This document shows positions 25,521-34,220 of a stretch of DNA of 64,000 nucleotides, piece after piece. The position numbers and the translations under genes were made by a program. Origin of the DNA: JABWBD01 sp040768665 (GTDB lineage: Bacteria; Planctomycetota; Planctomycetia; Pirellulales; Thermoguttaceae); NCBI GenBank assembly GCA_040768665.1, contig JAXGMN010000041.1, positions 61,141 through 125,140 on the forward strand. Direction: 5' to 3'. The notes beneath the pieces are model-generated. The model did not search any database and was not told the DNA's origin. It saw only the letters and a list, made by a program, of their open reading frames with translations. How positions within the stretch are numbered: the first letter of the stretch is position 1; the number at the start of each line of letters is the position of its first letter.

Positions 25521-26762
25521 ATGCGAGTCTCGATTGCGCGCTGCGCGCTGGTTGCGGTGACGATGCTCGGTCTATGCGGGTGCAGTAGTTCCGGCGGCGC
25601 CGGCGGGTTTGCCTGGAACCCGTTCAGTTCCAAGTCCAAGGACGTTGCAGCAACTCCCCCGAAGCCTTCGGCCTTTTCGACCCCCACCTCGACCGCATCG
25701 AGCGAACCTGAGCAGATCGCCTCGAAAACGGGCACTTCCTCACCGGACGTAAGCCTGCCGGGGGCCCCTGCTGCCTATTCCTCGACGCTCGACGCGCTTA
25801 CGAAGGTCAAGTCCAGCTCAGAGATGGATGCGAGCAAGACGGCCGGTTCCTATACGATGCCGCAAAACGGCTACTATGAGCCAAGCAGCTACACGGCTTC
25901 GACAGCCGGGCCCGGTAGCAGAGATAGCAGCACGTCGTCCGGCTCCTATGCCGGCAGCAGCCTGCCCTCCCAAAAAGTCCCCAGCTACAGTTCCACCGCA
26001 AGCACGGCGGGCTGGGGTGCGAGTGTCTCGAACGACGCTCCTCGCTACGCGCCAGCCGCGGAACGCTATGGAAATCCGGTAAGCTACGCTGCTCCGGCAG
26101 GGGGTTCCCTTGCAGGCAGTTCGGCCTCGGGTTACACCGGCTCTTCGCCGACGTATCCTGCGACCAGTGGTTCTCCGTATGCATACACCGCCTCGTCCAA
26201 CTCATCGTTTGGAAACAGTGCGGCGTTCCCTACGACGAGTTCATCGACACCGGGCTATCCACTCGCAGGGGATAGCAGATCTTTGAGCAACTCATACGGG
26301 AGCACGGCGGGCAGCGGACTGCCTCCCTATGTTTCGGGACAGAGCAGTACGAGCTACCAGCCGGCCCAGACCGATTATCAGCCCGGCAACACCAGCTACA
26401 CGCCGGCGGCCAATCGCTACACCCCGGGTAGTTCCGGCTACAATCCCGGCAGCAACGGCTACACGCCCGCCGGGACCGAGCCCTATCAATCTCCGGCCGG
26501 GTCGTACCAGACACCCGCCGTTTCCTACCAGTCGCCGGCTGCTTCCTACCAATCGCCAGCGGCCTCTTACGAGACACCTGGCGGTGCTTATCAGTCGCCA
26601 TTGGGGTCGTATTCTTCGCAGAGTACGACAGGCAATGCCATGCCGGAATACCGCCCCGGAAGCACCAAGAGCCTTCCTTCTTACGGAGGCTCAACCACCG
26701 TGGCCGACAGCCGCGTGACGCCCGCCGGATATGGGCCCGCTCCCACGACGAACCTGCAGTAG
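25521..26762 (+). CDS. Low-complexity Tyr/Ser/Pro-rich putative lipoprotein
   Basis: A 413-residue protein. The N-terminus (MRVSIARCALVAVTMLGLCGC) is a lipoprotein signal with the lipobox LCGC and C21 as the likely lipidated residue. After FAWNPFSSKSKD the chain is almost entirely Ser, Thr, Ala, Gly, Pro and Tyr, with tandem motifs. Near the C-terminus these become regular: SYQTPAV, SYQSPAA, SYQSPAA, SYETPGG, AYQSPLG. Earlier the unit is looser (NTSYTPAA, SSGYNPGS, SNGYTPAG). It is probably disordered and surface-anchored; I cannot assign a function. ATG 25521 is preferred to 25503 because AGAAGGA precedes it. A terminator follows. Confidence 0.72.
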   Translation: MRVSIARCALVAVTMLGLCGCSSSGGAGGFAWNPFSSKSKDVAATPPKPSAFSTPTSTASSEPEQIASKTGTSSPDVSLPGAPAAYSSTLDALTKVKSSSEMDASKTAGSYTMPQNGYYEPSSYTASTAGPGSRDSSTSSGSYAGSSLPSQKVPSYSSTASTAGWGASVSNDAPRYAPAAERYGNPVSYAAPAGGSLAGSSASGYTGSSPTYPATSGSPYAYTASSNSSFGNSAAFPTTSSSTPGYPLAGDSRSLSNSYGSTAGSGLPPYVSGQSSTSYQPAQTDYQPGNTSYTPAANRYTPGSSGYNPGSNGYTPAGTEPYQSPAGSYQTPAVSYQSPAASYQSPAASYETPGGAYQSPLGSYSSQSTTGNAMPEYRPGSTKSLPSYGGSTTVADSRVTPAGYGPAPTTNLQ

Positions 26763-26827
26763 TCTAGTCTCCGTTTCTCGCCCCGTAGCGGAGTCCGGCT
26801 ACCGCGACCAAACTCAGCAACTCCACG

Positions 26828-26866
26828 GAAGACCGGTGCCCCCGACAGCGCCGGTCTTCATCTTTT
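26828..26866 (+). terminator. Intrinsic terminator after the Tyr-rich lipoprotein gene
   Basis: Perfect 9-bp stem GAAGACCGG (26828-26836) and CCGGTCTTC (26851-26859) followed by ATCTTTT. It lies 65 bp past the stop of the lipoprotein gene and could work for the convergent DUF1080 gene as well. Confidence 0.6.
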
Positions 26867-26883
26867 GGCAGACCCTGCCGGGG

Positions 26884-26905
26884 CAGGTCCCGCTTGCCGG
26901 AGACT
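26884..26905. repeat. GGTCCCGCTTGCC palindrome, partial copy
   Basis: GCAGGTCCCGCTTGCCGGAG, followed shortly by AAGCGGGTC, is a partial copy of the palindrome best preserved at 36598-36622. It lies in the 265-bp gap before the DUF1080 gene; the remainder of that gap holds only the terminator. Confidence 0.45.
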
Positions 26906-27027
26906 GCTGAAAGCGGGTCGTCCCCGTTATATTTCTGGCGGATCTGGACGAGGAGTGGCGACGTTTGCCTTCACCGAACATGGGGCTCTCATGACGGCGA
27001 ACGCGGAGGCCGCCACGGCATTCGCTT

Positions 27028-28317
27028 TCACTTCCGCTCGATAAGCTCCATCATGTCTTGGGTGATGGGCATAACTTCGAAGTCTTTGAAGAACATTTCG
27101 CAGTCGGCCCCGCCGTGCATTTGCAGGCCGAGCTTGCCCGTCTTCTCGCATTCTTCGTCGACGATGTCCGACGTGCAGAATCCGTTGAGCATCTGGACCA
27201 GACGGTCTCCGTAGGCGGCGGTGCAGGTCGTGTTCCACTGGTCGTCCTTATTGCGGACCTTTTCGGCGAACTCCTCGTTTTTGACGACCCAACCGCGACC
27301 ACGAACCATCTTGCCGTCGATGATGCCGGCGGTGTGCCAGAGGGCGGAGTCCAAGCCGCTGTTGGCGATTTCGTTCTGGAATCCGCGAAGAACCCACGGG
27401 GCGGTCGTTTCCTCGGCGCGGAAATACAGGGCGCTGTTGCCACCGTGCATGCGATACGTGACGCGGGCGATGAAGTTGTCGTAATCCTTGGTGGAAATGA
27501 CCAGCCCGTCCTTCTTCTGGTCCTTGGAGTGGACGCCGCACAGAATGCCGTCTTCCGTGAAGGACCATTCCTCGGGGAGAACGAACCTGGCGTCGACGAG
27601 CTGATACTTGCCGTCGTCGCCTTTGACGAAGAACGGCTCCCACTTGCTCTCGCCCAGATCCTTGACGCGGATATTCCTCCAGGCGACGGATCCGGACTTT
27701 CCGGCGTGGATCTGCAGGCCGAAAAAGCCCTTCATCGAGAAGCTGTCGAACATGTCGACGACCAGGTTGCCGTTCAGCCAGGTCTTGATCGACGGTCCGA
27801 CGCACTGAATCTCCACGTCGTTCCATTCGCCCTGCTTCGAGCTTGCCTGGGCGGCGTCGAGGCGATCCTGGGGGGTGTAGGCGTCGAGCCAAATGACGCC
27901 AAACTTATGGCCGCGGCGGCCTTCGTCATAGATGCGGCCGGTCACGTCGCCACCGGGAGTCATTTCGTACTGATAACCGTAGACCCGCTGGTGATCGCCT
28001 TCCGGACGGGCGGCGGAGCGGAACTGAACGCCCGAGTTTCCGGGTTCGAGGAACTTGTATTGCAGCCTCAAGATGAAGTTGCCGAATTCCTTTTCCGTAC
28101 ACAGGAACGTGTTGCCCGGCGTATCGGGGACGCACTTTCCGACGATCTCGCCGTCCTCGACCCGATACTCCGCGGACCCGCCGCGCTTGACCCAGCCAGC
28201 CAGGTCCCGGCCGTTGGACAGGGAGATGAATCCTTCCTCGACGTCCGCCGCCGACGCGGTCAGGCCGAACGGAGCCAATAGCGCGATGGTCAAAACCGTT
28301 GCAAAAGACTTTCTCAT
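27028..28317 (-). CDS. Secreted protein with two DUF1080 domains
   Basis: A 429-residue protein with a signal peptide (MRKSFATVLTIALLAPFGLTASAA). Two concanavalin-like DUF1080 domains follow. The first runs about 27-215 (FISLSNGRDLAGWVKRG, FILRLQYKFLEPGNSGVQFR, VTGRIYDEGRRG, MKGFFGLQIHAG) and the second about 230-425 (YDNFIARVTYRMHGGNSALY, LGLQMHGGADCEMFFKDFEV). The duplicated arrangement suggests a multivalent or two-site sugar-binding or 3-keto-glycoside-cleaving protein. It is transcribed after the esterase gene on the same strand, about 210 bp apart, so an operon is uncertain. Start ATG 28317 has GGAGAGCC upstream. Confidence 0.82.
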   Translation of the reverse strand: MRKSFATVLTIALLAPFGLTASAADVEEGFISLSNGRDLAGWVKRGGSAEYRVEDGEIVGKCVPDTPGNTFLCTEKEFGNFILRLQYKFLEPGNSGVQFRSAARPEGDHQRVYGYQYEMTPGGDVTGRIYDEGRRGHKFGVIWLDAYTPQDRLDAAQASSKQGEWNDVEIQCVGPSIKTWLNGNLVVDMFDSFSMKGFFGLQIHAGKSGSVAWRNIRVKDLGESKWEPFFVKGDDGKYQLVDARFVLPEEWSFTEDGILCGVHSKDQKKDGLVISTKDYDNFIARVTYRMHGGNSALYFRAEETTAPWVLRGFQNEIANSGLDSALWHTAGIIDGKMVRGRGWVVKNEEFAEKVRNKDDQWNTTCTAAYGDRLVQMLNGFCTSDIVDEECEKTGKLGLQMHGGADCEMFFKDFEVMPITQDMMELIERK

Positions 28318-28362
28318 GGTTGGCTCTCCTGGAAGTGATACTGGCGGATCGAGGCGCTAACA

Positions 28363-28392
28363 AAAGCCTGTTTTGTCAGGGCCTGACAGGGA
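28363..28392. repeat. CTAACAAAA-type hairpin remnant
   Basis: CTAACAAAAGCCTGTTTTGTCAGGGCCT shares the outer-arm sequence CTAACAAAA...TTTTGT.AGGGCC with the element at 49185-49285, but with the whole interior missing. Probably a deletion derivative. Confidence 0.35.
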
Positions 28393-28525
28393 CTCTGCTG
28401 GGCAGACGATCTTGATTGTGACCTCGCTGGCGAGGCGTTGTCAAGGCTCGGACCGTAAAGTCGATCGGCCGATTCACATCCTCAAGCACGGCAGCCATGC
28501 TTCGGCAGGTGTCGAAGCATTCGAA

Positions 28526-29455
28526 TCACCTTTTGCTGCACGAGGTGAATCCCCGCGCGGCCAGCCACTCGAGCGACTGCTTCTGCCATGCGTCCCACAT
28601 GGGCCCTTGGTAATGATTCAGTCCATGGCCGCCGGAGGGAAGTTCCAGGTACTGGACCGCAACGTTGCGTGCTTTCAACGCTTCGGCAAACTGGCGGCTG
28701 TTGTCGGGCGGCACGGCCTTGTCGTCCAGCGCATGGGCCAGGAAGGCGGGCGGCGTGTTGCCGGTGACCTGCTTTTCGTTGGAGAACAACTGCACCAGCG
28801 CCGGCTCAGGATCCGGCCCGAGCAGGTTCTTCCTCGATCCGCCATGAGTCGCTTCGCTCATGGTGACGACCGGGTAGACGAGAATCATGAAGTCCGGCCG
28901 GCAGCTTGCGCGTGCAACGGGGTCGGCTGCCTTCGGGTCGCCTTCGTCGAAGTGCGTTCCAGCGGTCGACGCGAGGTGGCCCCCGGCGGAGAACCCCATA
29001 ATGCCGATTCGGTCCGGCGCAATGCGCCAGTCGGCGGACCGGGTCCGCACGTAGCGGATGGCCCGTTGGGCATCGAGCAAGGGAACCAACGGCCGGCCCC
29101 TTGGCATCCGGTATTCCAGCACGATGCCGGCGATACCGTGTTCGTTCAGCCAGCGGGCGATCAGGTGGCCTTCGGGTTGGACCACGAGGCGTTGGTAACC
29201 GCCGCCGGGACAGATGACCACGGCCGCGCCAGTGGCCTTGTTCGCGGCGGGGAGATGAACGGTAAGGTTGGCGTTGGCCTCTTCGAACGTCCCATCGCCC
29301 ACCGGCGCCTCATCGGCCCAAAGCGGCCCCATCTCGACGGGCTGGGGAGGGGAATCTTGTCCGTCAGGTGTGACATAGGAGTCGGCGGCACGAGCAGTCT
29401 GCGGGATGAACAGCACTGCAGCAAGCAGGGCCAGCGATTGCATTTCCCTCTTCAT
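28526..29455 (-). CDS. Secreted alpha/beta-hydrolase (BD-FAE-like esterase)
   Basis: A 309-residue hydrolase with a signal peptide ending ...LFIPQTARAA. Oxyanion-hole motif VVICPGGGYQRLV, nucleophile elbow GFSAGGHLAS, acid region AHALDDKAVPP and catalytic His in SGGHGLNHY give a complete triad. This is the pattern of the BD-FAE/acetyl-xylan-esterase group, enzymes that remove acyl groups from polysaccharides. With the neighbouring DUF1080 gene it fits a glycan-degradation role. The substrate is not evident. The 208 bp to the downstream DUF1080 gene contain only a short hairpin remnant. Confidence 0.8.
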   Translation of the reverse strand: MKREMQSLALLAAVLFIPQTARAADSYVTPDGQDSPPQPVEMGPLWADEAPVGDGTFEEANANLTVHLPAANKATGAAVVICPGGGYQRLVVQPEGHLIARWLNEHGIAGIVLEYRMPRGRPLVPLLDAQRAIRYVRTRSADWRIAPDRIGIMGFSAGGHLASTAGTHFDEGDPKAADPVARASCRPDFMILVYPVVTMSEATHGGSRKNLLGPDPEPALVQLFSNEKQVTGNTPPAFLAHALDDKAVPPDNSRQFAEALKARNVAVQYLELPSGGHGLNHYQGPMWDAWQKQSLEWLAARGFTSCSKR

Positions 29456-29727
29456 CGTTTCGATCTCCTGTTTTCTTCTTCATTTCTGCTCCCGTCGCTT
29501 CGACGGCGGCAGGCGGTACAGCTCAGGCCGCCAGCCCAATGGACTTTGTCCAGTCTCGTCGGTTCAAAGTTCGGCTCGCCGTGCTTCCGGCGTTGAGGGA
29601 AGGCAATGTGGGAACCGATTGGGCTCATTCTCGTTGTGAGGGTAGACCGCGTCAATCGGGTTGCTGAGCAACAATCGGACGCTCCTGCCGTCGCCAGCCG
29701 GGCGGAATTCGGCTAGCATAGAGGATT

Positions 29728-30618
29728 ATGGAGTCCAAACGCGCACCTGAATCCGATCATCCTGCTCCCCCCGCGGCTCCGAGTCTTCGGTGGGGACGTG
29801 TGGTCCTCTGGCTGCCGGCGTGTGTCGCCTTGGGAGGGGCCGTCGCCTGGGGCGCCATCGCCGCTCAGGAGTACTTTGCGCCGGCGATCCTCTTCCCGCT
29901 CCTGACAGGAGTCGTGCTGGGAGCCCTGTGCGTCGGCATGATGCGGGTGGGCCAGGTCGGCAATCGCCTCACCATCCTCGCCGGCCTTTCGCTGGCCATC
30001 GCTACGGCAGTCGTCGGTCAGCACTACCTCAAGTACTGGGAAGAACGTCAGCGAACTCGCGAGGAAGCGGCAATGTTTCTCCGGGCCCGGACCTTATTTC
30101 CCGACCTGACCGACGGCAGGCAGCCGGTTCCGCCTTCCAGTTTCATGGAGTATATGCGGTGGCAGGCCGGGCGAGGCCGGCAACTGAACGTCGCCGACGC
30201 CGTCGCTCGCGGGTGGATGGCCTGGGCGAGTTGGACGCTCGACGCCCTGCTACTGGCGGCCGCCGCCGTCGCCATGACAATCCCGGCATTGCGTCAACCG
30301 TATTGCAGCCGCTGCAGGAGTTGGTATCGCACGACCCGCAGTGGCCGACTCTCAGGGGAAACCGGCGTCCGCCTGGCAACGGTGGCCGGTATCGATATTT
30401 CTCGGCAACCTGCGTGGCTTCGCTACCGGCTGATCCATTGCGAAAGTGCCTGCGGTCCGACGGGCCTCCTTTTGTTCTGGGAAGACTCCGATGGCGAACC
30501 CGGAGCCGACAAGGCGTGGCTTTCGGCGGAGCATCGCGATCGAATTACGGAGTTCCTCGATCAGAACCTGCCAGGCGATCGAACCTTGCGGCAAACGGAC
30601 GGCACGGGGCAAGAGTAG
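29728..30618 (+). CDS. Predicted membrane protein of unknown function
   Basis: A 296-residue protein I do not recognise. Hydrophobic segments lie at about 23-45 (WGRVVLWLPACVALGGAVAW), 52-75, 82-100 and 162-188. A cytoplasmic or periplasmic loop with charged residues separates the third and fourth. The C-terminal part holds a CxxC pair (CSRCRSWYRTTRSGRL) and a single later CESAC motif, which could form a zinc ribbon. It ends 27 bp before acpS and has the same direction, so it may be in an operon with acpS. Start ATG 29728 follows AGAGGA. The 272 bp upstream show no feature I can name. Confidence 0.65.
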   Translation: MESKRAPESDHPAPPAAPSLRWGRVVLWLPACVALGGAVAWGAIAAQEYFAPAILFPLLTGVVLGALCVGMMRVGQVGNRLTILAGLSLAIATAVVGQHYLKYWEERQRTREEAAMFLRARTLFPDLTDGRQPVPPSSFMEYMRWQAGRGRQLNVADAVARGWMAWASWTLDALLLAAAAVAMTIPALRQPYCSRCRSWYRTTRSGRLSGETGVRLATVAGIDISRQPAWLRYRLIHCESACGPTGLLLFWEDSDGEPGADKAWLSAEHRDRITEFLDQNLPGDRTLRQTDGTGQE

Positions 30619-30645
30619 AAAGGAGGCCGCCCGCCGGTCAACCTC

Positions 30646-31041
30646 ATGCGCATCGTTGGAATCGGCACCGACATTACCGAATGCCTGCGGATCGCCCGGA
30701 TGATCGAACGGCACGGCGATCTGTTCATCAACCGGGTCTACACACCGGAAGAGGTCCGCTACTGCCAGAGTCGAAAGCAGTCGACCCAACACTACACCGG
30801 ACGCTGGGCGGCCAAGGAGGCGGTCCTGAAGGCACTGGGCACCGGTTGGGTTCAGGGGATCAATTTCCGCGACATTGAGATCCGCAACCAGCCCGGCGGC
30901 AAACCGTCGGTTGCCGTTCGCGGCAGTGCCCGCGATCTCGTCGAAAAACTGGGCATTGGCCAGCTCCTCGTTTCCATTTCTCACTGCCGCACGCACGCCA
31001 CTGCCTATGCGATGGCCATCGCCAGGGAGGAGAGGGAATGA
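30646..31041 (+). CDS. acpS: Holo-[acyl-carrier-protein] synthase
   Basis: A 131-residue AcpS. It moves 4'-phosphopantetheine from CoA to acyl carrier protein. The Mg-binding residues are D9 (GIGTDITE) and E58 (RWAAKEAVLKALGTG), and LVSISHCRTHATAYAMA completes the fold. Length and motifs match the AcpS family. It is convergent with topA, and the 32 bp between the two stops are filled by a heptamer repeat. Start ATG 30646 directly precedes RIVGIGTD. Confidence 0.92.
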   Translation: MRIVGIGTDITECLRIARMIERHGDLFINRVYTPEEVRYCQSRKQSTQHYTGRWAAKEAVLKALGTGWVQGINFRDIEIRNQPGGKPSVAVRGSARDLVEKLGIGQLLVSISHCRTHATAYAMAIAREERE

Positions 31042-31070
31042 CAAATGACCAATGACCAATGACGAATGAC
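31036..31070. repeat. Heptamer tandem repeat (NAATGAC)5
   Basis: Five contiguous heptamers: GAATGAC, AAATGAC, CAATGAC, CAATGAC, GAATGAC. The array starts inside the acpS stop codon and ends 3 bp before the topA stop. The unit is a rotation of TGACCAA, whose complement TTGGTCA is, as I recall, a cyanobacterial short-tandem-repeat type. Confidence 0.8.
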
Positions 31071-31073
31071 AGA

Positions 31074-33743
31074 CTACTCCTTCCGTTCCTTTGCCTTCTT
31101 GGTCGCTTTCTTCTTGGCGGTCTTCTTCTTTGCAACCGTTTTTTTCTTGGTGGCCTTTTTCACCTTCTTCGGTGGCGTTTTTTCCGCTCGAGCGGCGAGG
31201 AGATCCAGCGATTGTTCAAAGGTGACCTGCTCGGGATCGGCTCCTCGCGGCAGTGAAGCGTTGGTCTGGCCGTCGGTCACGTAGGGACCGTACCGGCCTT
31301 CGAGCAGCTTCACCTCCTGTTGGGTCACCGGCGATTGGCCGAAGACACGCAGCGGCTCCTTGCGCCGCGCGGCGCCACGGCCGGCCTTTGGCTGAGCCAG
31401 CACCTCGAGTGCCTGCTCGAGGGTGACGTCCAGCGGCGAGAGATCCGCGGGCAGCGAGCGGGTTTCGTCTCCTGACTTCACGTAGGGCCCGTAGCGGCCG
31501 TTGTGGGCCATCACCGGTTGTCCAGTCTGGGGATGTCGCCCGAGTTCCCGGGGAAGGCTGAGCAGCTTCAACGCGGTTTCCAGGTTGACCGATTCCGGAC
31601 TTGTTCCTTTCAACAGGGACGCGTTCTGCTTGTCTTCATCGTCGTTTTCGCCGCGTTGGACGTACGGTCCGAAACGGCCTGTCTTCAGATACACGGGTTT
31701 GCCGGTGTCCGGGCAGTAGCCGATCGGCTCCTCGCCCTGCTCCGACTTGTTCAGCAGCTCCAGCGCCTTTTCCAGGGTCAGTTCGTCCGGGGCCACATCC
31801 TCGGCAATGCTCGCACGCCGCTTGTCGTGTTCGACGTATGGGCCGAACTTTCCGATACGGACATACACGGGGTGCGAATCGCCCTCGGGCTGGCCGATCA
31901 AGACGCGGCTCACGTCGCGGGCGTCGATCTCATCCACCTTGTGGGCCAGTTGCTGCTTCAGCCCGGGCGTCTGGTTGCCGAAGTAAAACCTTTTCAGGTA
32001 GTCCAGGTGCAACAGCTCTCCGCGGCTGATGGCATCCAGTTCATCTTCCATCTGGGCGGTGAAACTGTAGTCGACCAGCTTCGGAAGATGCGATTCCAGG
32101 AGCTGAGATACGGCGAACGCCACCCACGTAGGCACGAGGGCATTGGCGCGTTTCATCACGTACTTGCGCGCGAGAATCGTGTCGATAATCGAGGCATACG
32201 TGCTGGGCCGCCCGATACCCATTTCCTCAAGGGCTCGCGTCAGGGTTGCTTCGCTGTAGCGGGCAGGGGGTTGGGTCGTGTGGCTCTTCGCATCGAGATT
32301 GCGGCAGTCCAGCGGCTCGCCGACCGACACCTTCGGCAGGATCGCTTCCCGGTCGGCCAGTTCGGCTTCGGGGTCGTCGGAGCCCTCGACATAGGCCCTC
32401 AGGTAGCCGGGGAAATCGATCGTCTTGCCGCTCACCTGGAATACGGCCCCGCCCCCTTCGATTGTGATCGTGATGCGGTGGCCGCGGGCGTCGGCCATCT
32501 GGCTGGCAACGGTCCGCTTCCAAATCAGGTCGTACAGCCGGAACTCCTCCGCCGACAACTTGGACCGCAACGTCTCGGGCACGTCGAACGGATGGCCCGC
32601 CGGCCGAATCGCCTCGTGGGCCTCTTGGGCGTTCTTCACCTTCGTGCGATAAATCCGCGGCTGGTCCGGAAGGTACTCGCGTCCGTATTGCGACGCGACC
32701 AGATCACGAGCGGCGTCGATGGCGACGGTCGCCAGGTTGGTCGAGTCGGTACGCATGTACGTGATATGGCCGTTCTCGTACAGGCTCTGAGCGACCTGCA
32801 TGGTCCGGCGCGCCGTAAAGCCGAACTTCCGGTTGGCTTCCTGCTGGAGCGTGCTCGTGGTGAACGGCGGGTAGGGGCGCGACGTGTACGGCTTGTCTTC
32901 GACATTGGTGACGCGGAATTCGGCGCGCGCAAGCCGGTCGCGGAGCTGGTGCACGCCCTGCTCGTCGAGCAACAGCAGCGACGGATCCTTGAGTTTTCCG
33001 GTGGCTGCGTCAAAATCGCGACTGGCGGGGATCCTCCGGCCGTCCGCCGAAACGAGCGTCGCCTGGAAGCTTTCGTTGGTCTTCTTGGCAAATAGCCCGA
33101 GCAGGTCCCAGTAGGTCGCGGAGACGAAGGCCATCCGCTGGCGTTCGCGCTCGACGATCAGCCGGACCGCAACGCTCTGGACCCGCCCTGCCGAAAGCCG
33201 CGGACGCACCTTCCGCCACAACAACGGCGAGACCTCGTACCCGTAGAGCCGATCGATGATCCGTCGCGTTTCCTGGGCGCGGACCAGATCTTCGTCGATC
33301 TGCCGAGGATGCTCGAGGGATTCAAGGATCGCTTCCTTGGTGATTTCGTGGAAGACCAACCTTCGTACGGGCACTTTGGGCTGAAGGACCTGGCACAGGT
33401 GCCAACTGATTGCCTCGCCTTCCCGGTCTTCGTCCGTTGCCAGGTACAACTCCTTGGCGTCTTTGAGCAGACCTTTCAACTTCTTGACTTGCTTCGACTT
33501 ATCGCGAGGTACCACGTAGATCGGGTCGAAGTCTTCCTTGACATTCACTCCCAGGTAGGCCCATTCCTCCCCCTTGAACTGCTCAGGCACCTCTTTTGCC
33601 CCCTGCGGGAGGTCGCGAACATGGCCAATACTTGCCTCGATCGTGAAATTTCGACCGAGGAATCGGCCGATCGTCCTCGCCTTGGCGGGCGACTCGACGA
33701 TCACCAGGGACTTTCCATTCGGGGCGGCCGCTTTTTTTGCCAT
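31074..33743 (-). CDS. topA: DNA topoisomerase I
   Basis: An 889-residue type IA topoisomerase, which relaxes negative supercoils. The Toprim domain begins KSLVIVESPAKARTIGRFLG with the acidic motif TDEDREGE at 103-110. The catalytic tyrosine is Y329 (GHITYMRTDSTN), and RLSAGRVQSVAVRLI is conserved. Instead of C4 zinc fingers the C-terminus has four repeats with (K/R)(F/Y)GPYV (KFGPYVEHD, RFGPYVQRG, RYGPYVKSG, RYGPYVTDG) and a tail of about 35 residues that is mostly Lys, Ala and Thr, like a histone H1 tail. ATG 33743 fits the family start. The frame stays open upstream for another 860 codons only as antisense of the foldase gene. Confidence 0.93.
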   Translation of the reverse strand: MAKKAAAPNGKSLVIVESPAKARTIGRFLGRNFTIEASIGHVRDLPQGAKEVPEQFKGEEWAYLGVNVKEDFDPIYVVPRDKSKQVKKLKGLLKDAKELYLATDEDREGEAISWHLCQVLQPKVPVRRLVFHEITKEAILESLEHPRQIDEDLVRAQETRRIIDRLYGYEVSPLLWRKVRPRLSAGRVQSVAVRLIVERERQRMAFVSATYWDLLGLFAKKTNESFQATLVSADGRRIPASRDFDAATGKLKDPSLLLLDEQGVHQLRDRLARAEFRVTNVEDKPYTSRPYPPFTTSTLQQEANRKFGFTARRTMQVAQSLYENGHITYMRTDSTNLATVAIDAARDLVASQYGREYLPDQPRIYRTKVKNAQEAHEAIRPAGHPFDVPETLRSKLSAEEFRLYDLIWKRTVASQMADARGHRITITIEGGGAVFQVSGKTIDFPGYLRAYVEGSDDPEAELADREAILPKVSVGEPLDCRNLDAKSHTTQPPARYSEATLTRALEEMGIGRPSTYASIIDTILARKYVMKRANALVPTWVAFAVSQLLESHLPKLVDYSFTAQMEDELDAISRGELLHLDYLKRFYFGNQTPGLKQQLAHKVDEIDARDVSRVLIGQPEGDSHPVYVRIGKFGPYVEHDKRRASIAEDVAPDELTLEKALELLNKSEQGEEPIGYCPDTGKPVYLKTGRFGPYVQRGENDDEDKQNASLLKGTSPESVNLETALKLLSLPRELGRHPQTGQPVMAHNGRYGPYVKSGDETRSLPADLSPLDVTLEQALEVLAQPKAGRGAARRKEPLRVFGQSPVTQQEVKLLEGRYGPYVTDGQTNASLPRGADPEQVTFEQSLDLLAARAEKTPPKKVKKATKKKTVAKKKTAKKKATKKAKERKE

Positions 33744-33938
33744 GGGTAGTGCGATGTCCAGGGAAGCCTGAGGGTTTGGGGGCTCTTCTTCTATCAGCAA
33801 TTGGGAGACCGGTTCGTGAGCGGCCATTTGTCCGGCCCAGGAAACCGATTCATCCGGTTCGACCGGCCGGATGCGGGCTGCCAGAACGCTCCCGCCAATG
33901 TTACCATTCTTATATATCACCCGATGCCCGGCCAAATG

Positions 33939-34016
33939 AAAAGGGGACAGGCACCACAAGTAATAGTGGGTGACTGGGACCGATGATACAAGGTCTTGCG
34001 GAGCCAGTCTCCTTTT
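33939..34016. repeat. Hairpin element, inverted near-copy of the one before uvrA
   Basis: Arms AAAAGGGGACAGGCACC on the left and GGAGCCAGTCTCCTTTTT on the right. Read on the minus strand, the whole element (GACTGGCTCCGCAAGACC, TGTATCATCGGTCCCA, ATTACTTGTGGTGCC) is nearly identical to 18229-18309. It lies in the divergent gap between topA and the foldase gene. I see no other feature in 33744-34220 apart from an A/T-rich TTATATAT at 33910-33917 that could be part of a topA promoter. Confidence 0.75.
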
Positions 34017-34220
34017 TGGGATTGCATTTACGTCAAGTCCACTTAGAATTCGAGTTTCGTCTGCCCAGCTTGGTGAGATCCGCATAGTCCCGCCCGACGG
34101 AGGATGTTCCGGTCGGGCGCGCATCTGCCGTGAGCCGAGCAAACAGCAATAATACCTGCCCCGGCGATCTGTCAAGTGGGAATGTGCGGGGCTTGCTACA
34201 CCGAAGAGGGGTTTCCGCCT

